Positions 35,822-44,020 of a stretch of 64,000 nucleotides of DNA are shown here, one piece after another (the first letter of the stretch is position 1; each line of letters begins with the position of its first letter). The translations under genes were made by a program, and so were the position numbers. A model generated the notes under the pieces. The model was not told the DNA's origin. It made no database searches and worked only from the letters and a program-made list of their open reading frames with translations. The DNA is from Beijerinckiaceae bacterium (lineage in GTDB: Bacteria > Pseudomonadota > Alphaproteobacteria > Rhizobiales > Beijerinckiaceae), in the NCBI GenBank assembly GCA_947453205.1, contig CANGFT010000012.1, forward strand, positions 16,816 to 80,815, in the 5' to 3' direction.

Positions 35822-36511
35822 TCAGGGCAAATGTTCGAGGAACAGATCTGACGACGCGACAGCGCCAAAGACGCCGCCTTGCATCTTGATCATCTTGATC
35901 GCGGCCATATGGTTGCCGTGATCGGTGGCGCCGCAGCAGTCCTCCAGCAGCAAACACTCAAAGCCCCGGTCATTGGCTTCACGCATGGTGGTGTGGACGC
36001 AGACATCGGTTGTTATGCCGGAGAGCACGAGATTGCGAATGCCCCGGCTCCGCAAAACCAATTCAAGATCCGTGGCGCAAAACGATCCCTTGCCGGGCTT
36101 GTCGATGATGGCCTCCCCGGCCAAAGGCGCGAGCTCTGGAATGATCTCCCACCCCGGTTCGCCCCGCACCAGAATCCGCCCACAAGGTCCGGGATCGCCA
36201 ATGCCTGCGCCGATGCGTTGCGAGCGCCAACGCTTGTTCGCGGGCAGATCGCTGAGATCAGGCCGGTGGCCTTCGCGCGTGTGGAGAATGGGATAGGCTT
36301 TGTCACGCAAGGCGGCGAGCACACGCGCTATGGGCTTGATCGGCGCACGGGTGAGAGAAATGTCATATCCCATGGAGTCGACATAACCGCCCTTGCCGCA
36401 GAAATCTGTCTGCATGTCGATGACGATGAAAGCGGTCGTCTCCGGCGACAGGCTCCCATCAAAAGGCCAGGGATAGGGATCGGCGGGAATGGTCCTCATG
36501 GTGTCGCTCAT
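35822..36511 (-). CDS. Isochorismatase-fold cysteine hydrolase (copy 2)
   Basis: A 229-residue hydrolase with Asp in [18 protein letters not shown], Lys in [18 protein letters not shown] and Cys in [20 protein letters not shown]. It is a close paralogue of the enzyme at 33585. The ATG at 36511 overlaps the permease stop by four bases, so it sits inside the transporter operon between permease and ATPase, an odd position for a catabolic enzyme and a strong hint that it acts on the imported compound. Biuret-, ureidoacrylate- or carbamoyl-type substrates are likely (inference); the two paralogues may act on successive intermediates. Confidence 0.87.
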   Translation of the reverse strand: MSDTMRTIPADPYPWPFDGSLSPETTAFIVIDMQTDFCGKGGYVDSMGYDISLTRAPIKPIARVLAALRDKAYPILHTREGHRPDLSDLPANKRWRSQRIGAGIGDPGPCGRILVRGEPGWEIIPELAPLAGEAIIDKPGKGSFCATDLELVLRSRGIRNLVLSGITTDVCVHTTMREANDRGFECLLLEDCCGATDHGNHMAAIKMIKMQGGVFGAVASSDLFLEHLP

Positions 36512-37428
36512 TTGGTGATCGAGAGTTCGCCAGGCGCTTCGCGGGCGGCCTGTTTGGAGCCGGCCGAGCCGACCATGATGAGCAAGGTCAGGATATAGGG
36601 GGCCGCGTTGAAGAAATAATATCCCTGGGTCACGCCGACAGATTGCAGCGCCGGACCAATGGCGCCCGTCGCGCCAAAAAGAAGGGCGGCGGCGACGCAG
36701 CGCAGCGGGTTCCATCGGGCGAAGATCACGAGCGCCACCGCCATAAGGCCCTGACCGGACGACAGGCCCTGATTCCACGAGCCCGGATAGTAAAGCGACA
36801 GAAATGCGCCCCCTATGCCCGCGAGAAATCCGCCGCCCGCGGTGGCGAGGAAACGAACGAGATCGACGGAAACGCCCATGGCGCGGGCTGCAGGCGCGCT
36901 ATCGCCGCTCATGCGGACGAGAAGGCCCCAACGCGTGTTGGCGAAGGCCCACCACATGCAGAAGGCGATGATGACGCCCACGATCAGAAGCGGATTGATC
37001 TGCAAGGCGGTGGCGAGTTTTGCGTCGCCCGTCCATGCGCCAAGCGACAGGGGTTCAAGGCGTGGCGCAGTCGGCTGAATATAGGCCTTGCCGAAAAAGA
37101 AGGCGATGCCGGTGCCGAACAGCATCATGGCGATCCCTATGGCGATGTCGTTGACGCGCGGCAATTTGCAGACGAAGCCATGTATGGCCCCCAGCACAGC
37201 GCCAGCCCCGCCTGCGGCCAGAACGCCCAGCCATGGCGAGCCCGAATGATAGGATGTGGCGTATGCGACGACCGCCCCAAGAACCAGCGTTCCCTCAAGC
37301 CCCAGATTCACGCGGCCGGATTTCTCGGTGAGACACTCGCCGAGCGCCACAAACATGAAGGGCGTCGAGACGCGCAGGGCGCCGCCGAGCAGGGCGATCA
37401 GGACTGTCGTGATAAGACCGTCATTCAT
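36508..37428 (-). CDS. BMP-type ABC transporter permease (YufQ-like)
   Basis: A 306-residue membrane protein with about nine helices and the BPD_transp_2 block [30 protein letters not shown] near the N-terminus, typical of the second permease of nucleoside/simple-sugar importers. It overlaps the neighbouring permease start and the hydrolase start by four bases each. It pairs with the longer permease at 37425 to form the membrane channel. Confidence 0.93.
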   Translation of the reverse strand: MNDGLITTVLIALLGGALRVSTPFMFVALGECLTEKSGRVNLGLEGTLVLGAVVAYATSYHSGSPWLGVLAAGGAGAVLGAIHGFVCKLPRVNDIAIGIAMMLFGTGIAFFFGKAYIQPTAPRLEPLSLGAWTGDAKLATALQINPLLIVGVIIAFCMWWAFANTRWGLLVRMSGDSAPAARAMGVSVDLVRFLATAGGGFLAGIGGAFLSLYYPGSWNQGLSSGQGLMAVALVIFARWNPLRCVAAALLFGATGAIGPALQSVGVTQGYYFFNAAPYILTLLIMVGSAGSKQAAREAPGELSITK

Positions 37429-38549
37429 GTGCGGTCCCTTCCCTCGTCAATGCGGAAGAAGGCGAAGCGTCCATAGAGCGTCTCGGAAACCAGCAGAATG
37501 ACGAATGTCATGCCTTGCAGCACCAGCACGGTGGCGTCGGGCAGATCCATTCGCCGCTGCACAAGTCCGCCCGAAGCGACGATGCCCCCGAACATGATGG
37601 CCACGACGATGATGGCGATCGGGTTATGTCGTGCAAGGAAGGAGACGAGGATCCCGGTGAAGCCATAGCCTGCGGCTATGGAGGCGTTGGCGCGTCCCTG
37701 GATCGCAGCGACCTCGAAGAAACCCGCAAGGCCCGCACAAGCGCCAGCCAGCATCGAGCAGATGACGATGAGTTTGCCGACCGGCAGACCTTGCGCCATG
37801 GCTGCGCGGGGGTTGCCGCCTGTGACGCGCGCAGCAAAGCCGAACGTCGTCCGCGTCATCAGGATATGCAGCAGGATGGCGATGAGGATGCCGGCTGCGA
37901 ATCCCCAATGCACATCCGTGCCGGGGATTTTGCCGACCATGTAAGCGTCGCCAAGCGGCTTGGTGGAGGGCTTGTTTGGATTGGTGAGATCCCGCAGAGC
38001 CCCTTCCACGAAGAAGTTCATCACGGCTATGCCGATATAGGTCAGCAGCAAGGAGGAGATGGTTTCATTGACCCCGCGCGCGTGGCGCAAAAATCCGGCA
38101 AGCCCGATCCAGACGCCGCCCGTAAGCGCGCCGACCAAAGCCATGATCATGAGCGTGGGCATGGGCGATATGCGGTCGAGCATTGGGATGGCGATGGCAG
38201 CGGAGGTGAAGCCTCCGATGACAAGCGCGCCTTCGCCGCCGATCATGACCAGTCCGATGCGCGCTGGAATCGCGACCGCCAGAGCCGTGAAGATCAGGGG
38301 CGCCGCACGCTGCAAGGTGTTCTGAATGGAAAAAGCCGAGCCGAAGCCGCCGCGATGCACGAGCTCGAAGAAGACGAGCGGCGCCTTGCCGATCGCAAGC
38401 AGAAACAGCGAAAAGGCGACGGCGGATATGACCAGCGCAATGACGGGGATCGCGATATATTCGCTGTCGCGACGGAGCCGCTGCAGAACGCCCCGCCACG
38501 GCGAAGGCTCCATCGGATTCTCCCGAGCGACGCTCGAAGTTTCACTCAC
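37425..38549 (-). CDS. BMP-type ABC transporter permease (YufP-like)
   Basis: A 374-residue permease. After a charged cytoplasmic head (about 30 residues) come some nine to ten helices with the family block TLQRAAPLIFTALAVAIPARIGLVMIGGEGALVIGG and the conserved SLLLTYIGIAVMNFFVEGALRDL. Family members import nucleosides, xanthine/urate-like purines or autoinducers. The ATG at 38549 lies 111 bases after the receptor stop, the only sizeable gap inside this operon. Confidence 0.93.
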   Translation of the reverse strand: MSETSSVARENPMEPSPWRGVLQRLRRDSEYIAIPVIALVISAVAFSLFLLAIGKAPLVFFELVHRGGFGSAFSIQNTLQRAAPLIFTALAVAIPARIGLVMIGGEGALVIGGFTSAAIAIPMLDRISPMPTLMIMALVGALTGGVWIGLAGFLRHARGVNETISSLLLTYIGIAVMNFFVEGALRDLTNPNKPSTKPLGDAYMVGKIPGTDVHWGFAAGILIAILLHILMTRTTFGFAARVTGGNPRAAMAQGLPVGKLIVICSMLAGACAGLAGFFEVAAIQGRANASIAAGYGFTGILVSFLARHNPIAIIVVAIMFGGIVASGGLVQRRMDLPDATVLVLQGMTFVILLVSETLYGRFAFFRIDEGRDRT

Positions 38550-38660
38550 TGACGACCTCCCGAGAACGGAAGCGGCGCAAACCGCTTCCTTTCTCTTTGT
38601 TTGCTCAGGCGACCTCGACGCACTTCGCGTCGCCGCGCCTGCAACCCTGTGCGTGACGGA

Positions 38661-39770
38661 TCAGGTGATCGAGCCAATCACGCCTTCCAGCAGATAGTTC
38701 ATCTGATCGAGGTAGGGGTCATAGTTGTCATAGGTCTTGTCGATGACGAGGTTGCCCTTGTTGTCCTTGAGGGGCCCGACATAGATCGGCTTCTTGGCCT
38801 TCAGATCCGCAATGGCGGCGGTGGCGGCCTTGCGGGCCTCCTCGCTGGCGCCGGCGCCGAACGGAGTGTTCATGACCATGTCGGTGTCATAACCGCCCGC
38901 GAGCATGTTGGGCAGGGGCTCGCCCTTGGCGACCTTGTCCGCATAGATCTTGTAGATCGTCTCCCACTTGTATTCGGCGCCGGTGAGGAAGCCCTTGGGC
39001 GCCAAGGGGGCTTGCGAGGCATTATGGCCGCAGCTCTTCACGCCGCGCTTCTCGGCGGTCTCAATGACGACCTTGGGACCGTCCACATGGCAGGTGATGA
39101 CGTCGCAGCCCGCGTCGACCAGCGCATTGGTGGCTTCGGCCTCGCGCACCGGCAAGGACCAGTCGCCGGTGAAGATCACCTGAACGACCGCATTCGGATT
39201 CACCTTGCGCGCGCCAAGCAGGAAGGAGTTGATGTTGCTCAGCACCGAGGCGATCGGCTTCGCCGCCACAAAACCAAGCTTGTTGGACTTGGTGGAGAGG
39301 CCCGCCGCCACGCCGTTCACATAGTGGGCCTGATTGAGATAGCCAAAATAGCTGCCGAGATTCTTGGGATGCTTGGATCCATCCCAGAGGGGCGCGGCAT
39401 GACGGAATTCGACCTTGGGATATTTCTTGGCCAGGTCGATCATGAAGGGCGTGAAGTAACCGAAGGAGGTGCCGAGCACGATGTTCGCGCCATCGAGGTT
39501 CACCATGGATTCCATCGACTTGGAGCAGGCGTCCGTCTCCGGAACATTCTCTTCTTCAACCGCCTTGACGCCCGCGACCGCCTTGAGGCCCTTGATCGCG
39601 ACCGCATGGGCCTGGTTCCACCCGAAGTCATCGCGGGGGCCGACATAAACGATGCCAAGCGTCACGCCCGCAGCCAGAGCAGGCGTGCTGGCGCCGGCCA
39701 GAAGACCCGAAGCGCCCATGGCCCCGGCGCCGTGCATGAATTGACGGCGAGAGATTCGGAATTCACTCAT
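38661..39770 (-). CDS. BMP family ABC transporter substrate-binding protein (Tat-exported)
   Basis: A 369-residue receptor of the basic-membrane-protein (Med/PnrA) family. The N-terminus MSEFRISRRQFMHGAGAMG has the twin-arginine motif RRQFM and a hydrophobic stretch ending ALA, so export through the Tat system is likely. The mature part has GIVYVGPRDDFGWNQAHAVAIKG and GFVAAKPIASVLSNINSFLLG, standard for BMP proteins binding purine nucleosides or similar. The ATG at 39770 has GGAG upstream; the longer frame to 39836 would separate it from the export signal. It is first in the operon extending to 31041. Tat export suggests folding before export, unusual but known for this family. Confidence 0.94.
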   Translation of the reverse strand: MSEFRISRRQFMHGAGAMGASGLLAGASTPALAAGVTLGIVYVGPRDDFGWNQAHAVAIKGLKAVAGVKAVEEENVPETDACSKSMESMVNLDGANIVLGTSFGYFTPFMIDLAKKYPKVEFRHAAPLWDGSKHPKNLGSYFGYLNQAHYVNGVAAGLSTKSNKLGFVAAKPIASVLSNINSFLLGARKVNPNAVVQVIFTGDWSLPVREAEATNALVDAGCDVITCHVDGPKVVIETAEKRGVKSCGHNASQAPLAPKGFLTGAEYKWETIYKIYADKVAKGEPLPNMLAGGYDTDMVMNTPFGAGASEEARKAATAAIADLKAKKPIYVGPLKDNKGNLVIDKTYDNYDPYLDQMNYLLEGVIGSIT

Positions 39771-39953
39771 CGAAAAGCTCCTGTTCCACATCGGCCGCGC
39801 CCCCGGCGCTTCTTCTGCCGGAATCTGTGAAAGCAAGCGGGGCGCCAGAACCAGGCTTCAGGCAGGAGTCATGGGAGCGCCTTTGCAATCGGCTCCATAA
39901 CGAGCCTTGAAACCGCGCTCCGCGCGCCAAAGCAGGCGAAGAATTGCCCGGCT

Positions 39954-39970
39954 CGAATTCATACAATTCG
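39954..39970. promoter_or_regulatory. Inverted repeat upstream of the BMP-transporter operon
   Basis: CGAATT (39954-39959) and AATTCG (39965-39970) form a perfect dyad with a 5-base spacer in the 294-base gap (39771-40064) before the receptor gene, about 190 bases from its start. It could be an operator for a dimeric regulator; no regulator gene is nearby. The rest of the gap shows no gene. Confidence 0.35.
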
Positions 39971-40064
39971 GTTAGATGCTTGAAATTGCCGCAGCCAGGG
40001 AATTGGCGCCTAGAATTTCAGCATAAATGAGTTGAAAACAGGCTCAGTCCGGCGCCTCGTTGTT

Positions 40065-41396
40065 TCAGGGCGCGCCAACCCAGGGATCCAGCTCCCGATA
40101 ATCCGGAGGAGCCGTATCGATCGCACGGCCTTTGACGAGCACGGTGCGATCCGATTGGGGCCTAGCGTTCATTTCGTTGAAGCTGCGCGCCCGCAGGATG
40201 ATTAAATCTGCAGCCAGTCCAGCCTCCAGCCGCCCATGGTCGGGCAAACCCATGACCTGCGCGGGCGTGCTGGCGACAAGGCGCAGCCAATCTGGCTTGC
40301 CATGATCGAGTTGGAGAATGCGGACGGATTCGCGATAGACCTCCAGCAGATCGAGATCGCCATAGGCATAAAACGGGTCGCGGGTATTGTCGCTCGCCAC
40401 CGACACCGAGACCCCCGCCGCAGCAAATTCATGCACAGTGGTGACGCCGCGCCAGCGCGGCGTGCGGTTCGCAGCGCGGCCCATGAGATACATATTGCAG
40501 ATGGGCAGCGACACGATGCTCAGTCCAGCGTCCGCCACACGTTTGATCGTTTCTTCCCGCTCCGAATCCGGCGCCAGCGCCAGGGAACAGCAGTGACCCG
40601 CGACGACGCGCCCGGCGAACCCCGTCGACTGAACCGCATCTGCAATGGCGCCGAGGGTGCGCGCCTCCCGCTCATCGGTTTCATCGACATGGAAATCAAG
40701 GTCAAGCCCATTGGCGGCGGCAGCCTCGAAGAGACGAGACAGGGCGAGACGGCAGCGGTCATCCACTGATCCCAGAAAGGTCATGCCCCCGAGGACGCCG
40801 CCGTGATGAGCCACGCGGGCGACCAACGCGCGGAACATGGGTTCATCATCCAGCGCATAATCGATTGGAAAAAGGGCGACGGCCTGAAGATCGATCCGGC
40901 CTTTCCACATCTCGCGCAACTCTGCGAAAACAGGCCAGGAGATGGCCGCCTGTTTGCCCAGGGAGTCTATGTGGGTGCGCACAGCCCTTGTGCCATGGGC
41001 ATAGGCGCAACGAAGCGCGAAATCCATGCGGGCGCGGACATCATCCGCATTCCAGTTCGCGGCCCGGTCTTCCATCACGCTGATGCGCGCGCCCCCATGG
41101 GTGCCGTCGGGATTGGCGCGGCGCGGCCAGATGTGTCCCTTGTCGAGATGGGTGTGCAGATCGACAAGGCGCGGCAGCACAATGCCCTGATCGCAATCAA
41201 CCACCGGGGCTGCGACCCCCAGGGTTCCCGGGGCCGCGATGTCAGCGATCCGCCCGCCGCGTATGAACAGGTCGCAAGCGCCGAGCCCTTCGCCTGCAGC
41301 CGGCAGAGGGCTCGCCGTCGTGAGGCAAAGCGGAACCCGCGCATGGGAGAGCACGAATTCATCGGTCTGGGGAAAAGACAGCATATGCGAGGCCAT
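40065..41396 (-). CDS. Cytosine deaminase-like amidohydrolase
   Basis: A 443-residue amidohydrolase of the CodA type. Seen: LVDLHTHLDKGHIWPR (HxH plus the following Asp-Lys), RTHIDSLGKQAAISWPVF, HVDETDEREARTLGAI (His and Glu in the deaminase site), AGHCCSLAL and ASDNTRDPFYAYGDLDLLEV with the catalytic Asp. These match cytosine deaminase, which yields uracil and ammonia, although relatives act on creatinine, isoguanine or N-heterocycles. It lies directly upstream of the BMP operon on the same strand and 73 bases downstream of the RidA gene. With the other two amidohydrolases it makes three separate ring deaminases/hydrolases in 15 kb. Confidence 0.88.
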   Translation of the reverse strand: MASHMLSFPQTDEFVLSHARVPLCLTTASPLPAAGEGLGACDLFIRGGRIADIAAPGTLGVAAPVVDCDQGIVLPRLVDLHTHLDKGHIWPRRANPDGTHGGARISVMEDRAANWNADDVRARMDFALRCAYAHGTRAVRTHIDSLGKQAAISWPVFAELREMWKGRIDLQAVALFPIDYALDDEPMFRALVARVAHHGGVLGGMTFLGSVDDRCRLALSRLFEAAAANGLDLDFHVDETDEREARTLGAIADAVQSTGFAGRVVAGHCCSLALAPDSEREETIKRVADAGLSIVSLPICNMYLMGRAANRTPRWRGVTTVHEFAAAGVSVSVASDNTRDPFYAYGDLDLLEVYRESVRILQLDHGKPDWLRLVASTPAQVMGLPDHGRLEAGLAADLIILRARSFNEMNARPQSDRTVLVKGRAIDTAPPDYRELDPWVGAP

Positions 41397-41469
41397 TGAT
41401 GCTCCGTGACGACAGGATTGCTTGCGGCGCCGAGAGCTGCCGAGTCGCTCGACAGCATTCCATCACGCG

Positions 41470-41853
41470 TCATTTCATAGCGGTCACCTCGACCTCCACC
41501 TTGAACTGCGGCAAGGTGAAACCCGAGACGATGACGAGCGTGGACGCGAAGATTGGCTTGGCGACATAGCGCGCCCGCACAGCGCCATAAATCGGGAAAT
41601 AGGCGCGATCCGTCACAAAGCCCGTAAAGCGCACGACGTCATCAAAGCTCATGCCTGCATTGGCAAGGATGGCCTTGATGTTCTCGAAACACAGAACGGC
41701 CTGCGCCTCCACATCCTCAGGGATTTCCCCATTCAGACTGGCGCCCAACTGGCCGGAGGCGAAAAGCATGCGGGAGCCCACAGGCGCGACCACCCCATGG
41801 CTATAGGGCGCCAAAGGCGGGGCGATTTCGGGCGGATTGATGGGGATGCGCAT
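41470..41853 (-). CDS. RidA family (YjgF/YER057c/UK114) protein
   Basis: A 127-residue trimeric-type RidA protein: PPLAPYSHGVVAPVGSRMLFASGQLG near the start and the C-terminal FTLPQFKVEVEVTAMK. RidA proteins hydrolyse reactive enamine/imine intermediates; in the Rut pyrimidine pathway the RidA member RutC takes part in breakdown of 3-aminoacrylate. I cannot decide whether the usual Arg that binds the imine is present. AGGAG precedes the ATG at 41853. It lies between a cysteine hydrolase and the cytosine-deaminase-like gene, as expected for an enamine-handling step in ring degradation (inference). Confidence 0.9.
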   Translation of the reverse strand: MRIPINPPEIAPPLAPYSHGVVAPVGSRMLFASGQLGASLNGEIPEDVEAQAVLCFENIKAILANAGMSFDDVVRFTGFVTDRAYFPIYGAVRARYVAKPIFASTLVIVSGFTLPQFKVEVEVTAMK

Positions 41854-41884
41854 TGATGCTGCTCCTCTTGCGTCCTGCGCTCGA

Positions 41885-42679
41885 TCAGGCGCCCGCCGAC
41901 GACGGCGCCTCAAATCCGGTGGATGGCGCGACGAAGCCGAAGATTTGCTTGATGTTGTAGAGCGTCGCCTGCCAGCAAAAGTCAGGCGAGGTGGTGGCGG
42001 CGCAATCCTCGATGAGGATTGTGTCGTATCCCAGAAAATTGGCGTCGGCGAGCGTATGCAACACGCATTGATCTGCATTGACGCCGCCGAACAGCAAGGT
42101 CTTCACATCGAGATTGCGCAAAATAGAATCGAGCGGCGTATCCCAGAATCCCGACATCCGATGCTTCAGGACATGAATGTCCGAAGCCTCCTGATGCAGT
42201 TCATCGACGATCTGCGCGGACCAGCTTCCCTCGGTCAAAACAGGTGAGCCCGTCTTCGGCAGGGGGTCGCCGAGACCTGTTCCACATCCCGAACCGTCAT
42301 AGACATGCAGCAGGGCAGGCGAGAGATTCTTTTTGTCAGGCCTCGCGCCCCAGTTCAACCAGATGACCGGCACGCCGAGGGCGCGCAGTTGCGGCAAAAA
42401 GGTGTTAAGCGGCGCAATGGGCTTGCGCGCCGGGGTTATATCCACGCCGATCGAGGCCAGCCAACCGTCCCCGTGGCAAAAATCATTCTGCATGTCGACA
42501 ACGATCATCGCGGTTCGCGCATAATCAATTTTAATGGGCTTGGGCTGCGCCTGCACCAATACGGGAATGGGGACCCGAACCGGCCTCACAAGGTCCGCCT
42601 GATCCGCGCTGACGCGCCATGAAGCGGGAGATGAAGCGCCGATGGACCTGAGCGCGGATGCAGATGCTGAGGTGTTCAT
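41885..42679 (-). CDS. Isochorismatase-fold cysteine hydrolase (copy 3, divergent)
   Basis: A 264-residue hydrolase with a longer N-terminal region than copies 1 and 2. The triad candidates are Asp in IVVDMQNDFCHGDGW, Lys in HVLKHRMSGFWDT and Cys in GVNADQCVLHTLADANFLGY. The GVNADQCVLHT form differs from the GVTTEVC form of the other two, so it probably acts on another substrate. The ATG at 42679 has GGGAG five bases upstream. It precedes RidA on the same strand and is divergent from the cupin gene. Ureidoacrylate-type chemistry (RutB beside RutC) is a plausible parallel, but RutA is not here. Confidence 0.87.
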   Translation of the reverse strand: MNTSASASALRSIGASSPASWRVSADQADLVRPVRVPIPVLVQAQPKPIKIDYARTAMIVVDMQNDFCHGDGWLASIGVDITPARKPIAPLNTFLPQLRALGVPVIWLNWGARPDKKNLSPALLHVYDGSGCGTGLGDPLPKTGSPVLTEGSWSAQIVDELHQEASDIHVLKHRMSGFWDTPLDSILRNLDVKTLLFGGVNADQCVLHTLADANFLGYDTILIEDCAATTSPDFCWQATLYNIKQIFGFVAPSTGFEAPSSAGA

Positions 42680-42786
42680 ATGCGCTCCCTGCCGTTTGGG
42701 GTGACGACACCTTCGGGTTTGCTTGCCTCTTGTGGCAAGGGACTTGCTTCTTGCGAGGCCCAAGGCTTCTCAACCGGAGCAATCCT

Positions 42787-43224
42787 ATGACCCGATCCCC
42801 TTTCATCGCGCGCCGCGCCGCTGATTACGAAACATTCCGCATCGCGCCTCAGGACACCAATCGCATGGCGGTGATCGCCGACCCCATTCGCGACAAGGTG
42901 CCATTCACCGCCATCATCGAAATTTTCGATCCCCACGGAAAGACGCCGCCCAACACCCACCAGGAGGCGTTTGAATTGTTTCATGTGCTCGCGGGAAGCG
43001 GCGTCGCCTACTGCAACGGGGAAAGCTTTGCGATCGCTCGCGGCGATAGTTTCGTCGTGCGGCCAGGCCATGAACATGTGATTGAAAATCCCAATGACGA
43101 CCATCTCTATTGCCTGACAGTGATGATGCCTAACGAAGGTTTCGCCGAACTGATTCATGCAGGCGTCAAGCAAGGCCTGGACGCCCACGACCTCAAGATG
43201 ATCGCGGGCGACAATCGTTCATGA
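42787..43224 (+). CDS. Small cupin-domain protein
   Basis: A 145-residue single-domain cupin with a typical metal-site stretch TPPNTHQEAFELFHVLAGSG and second motif GDSFVVRPGHEHVIEN. No DNA-binding domain is present. GGAG lies seven bases before the ATG at 42787. It is divergent from copy 3 of the cysteine hydrolases and converges with the creatininase-like gene, overlapping it by six bases. Small cupins of this kind can be isomerases, ureidoglycolate lyase-like enzymes or metal-dependent decarboxylases; none can be assigned. Confidence 0.85.
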   Translation: MTRSPFIARRAADYETFRIAPQDTNRMAVIADPIRDKVPFTAIIEIFDPHGKTPPNTHQEAFELFHVLAGSGVAYCNGESFAIARGDSFVVRPGHEHVIENPNDDHLYCLTVMMPNEGFAELIHAGVKQGLDAHDLKMIAGDNRS

Positions 43225-44007
43225 GAGGTCTGAAAGCGGGAATTCCGTCACATCCCGCAACAATTCGATGAACCCAAGCGCCTGATGCTCGGCCGTGAGG
43301 CGCCCCTTTTCCGCCGTTGAAAGCGTTGCGTCTCCCGCCGCGCCATCCGGGTTGATGTCGCCGGCCATCCAGCCATAGGCGGGCATGCCGGTCGTGCGCA
43401 GCCGCTTGTAACGCTGCTCCATGTCAATGGCTGTGGAGACGAAGTTCCGGGCCTTGTCCATCCGCACCAGTTCCGGCCGAAAGTGGAGAATGAGCGAGGT
43501 CTCGATGTCGCCGGCATGAATGCCATGCGCATCCTCCACCGGGGTGTACATGCCCGCGGGAACGCCGAACCTGCGCCAGGACGTATGAACGCAGAAAAGG
43601 CCGCAGCGCACCCTTAATTCGCGCGCGACCACCGCCAACAGATCTGCGTTTCCGCCATGGGAGTTCACAAAGACCAGCTTGCGAAGACCCGCGCGATGGA
43701 CGGATTCCCCAAGTTCAACCCACATCGCCAGAGCGCTTTGCGCCGAGAAGGTGAGCGTTCCCGGCGAGCGAATATGCTCGTTTGATTTGCCCACGGGCAT
43801 GATGGGCAGGAAGAGCACATCAAGCGCATCGGGCAGGCGCGCCACCACTTCGCGCACCATGCCTTCGCCAATGAGCGTATCGGTTGCGACGGGCAGATGA
43901 GGGCCATGTTGCTCCTGCGCGGCGATCGGCGCCACGGCAACAGTGCGGTCTGGATCCAGTGTTTCGAAATCCTTGGTGGTCAGGTCGCCCCAATAACGCC
44001 AGCGCAT
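43219..44007 (-). CDS. Creatininase family protein
   Basis: A 262-residue metalloamidase of the creatininase family. Metal ligands are visible in APIAAQEQHGPHLPVATDTLIGEG (Glu, His and Asp), VFVNSHGGNADLL (His) and IHAGDIETSLI (Glu), all conserved. Members hydrolyse creatinine, FAPy nucleotides or N-linked amides (ArfB), or act in mycofactocin maturation. As the last gene of an operon with a Rieske oxygenase and an FAD-linked oxidase (13 bases after the oxidase), it may open a lactam or amide ring after oxidation (inference). Confidence 0.9.
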   Translation of the reverse strand: MRWRYWGDLTTKDFETLDPDRTVAVAPIAAQEQHGPHLPVATDTLIGEGMVREVVARLPDALDVLFLPIMPVGKSNEHIRSPGTLTFSAQSALAMWVELGESVHRAGLRKLVFVNSHGGNADLLAVVARELRVRCGLFCVHTSWRRFGVPAGMYTPVEDAHGIHAGDIETSLILHFRPELVRMDKARNFVSTAIDMEQRYKRLRTTGMPAYGWMAGDINPDGAAGDATLSTAEKGRLTAEHQALGFIELLRDVTEFPLSDLS

Positions 44008-44020
44008 GTGCGATCTTCCT

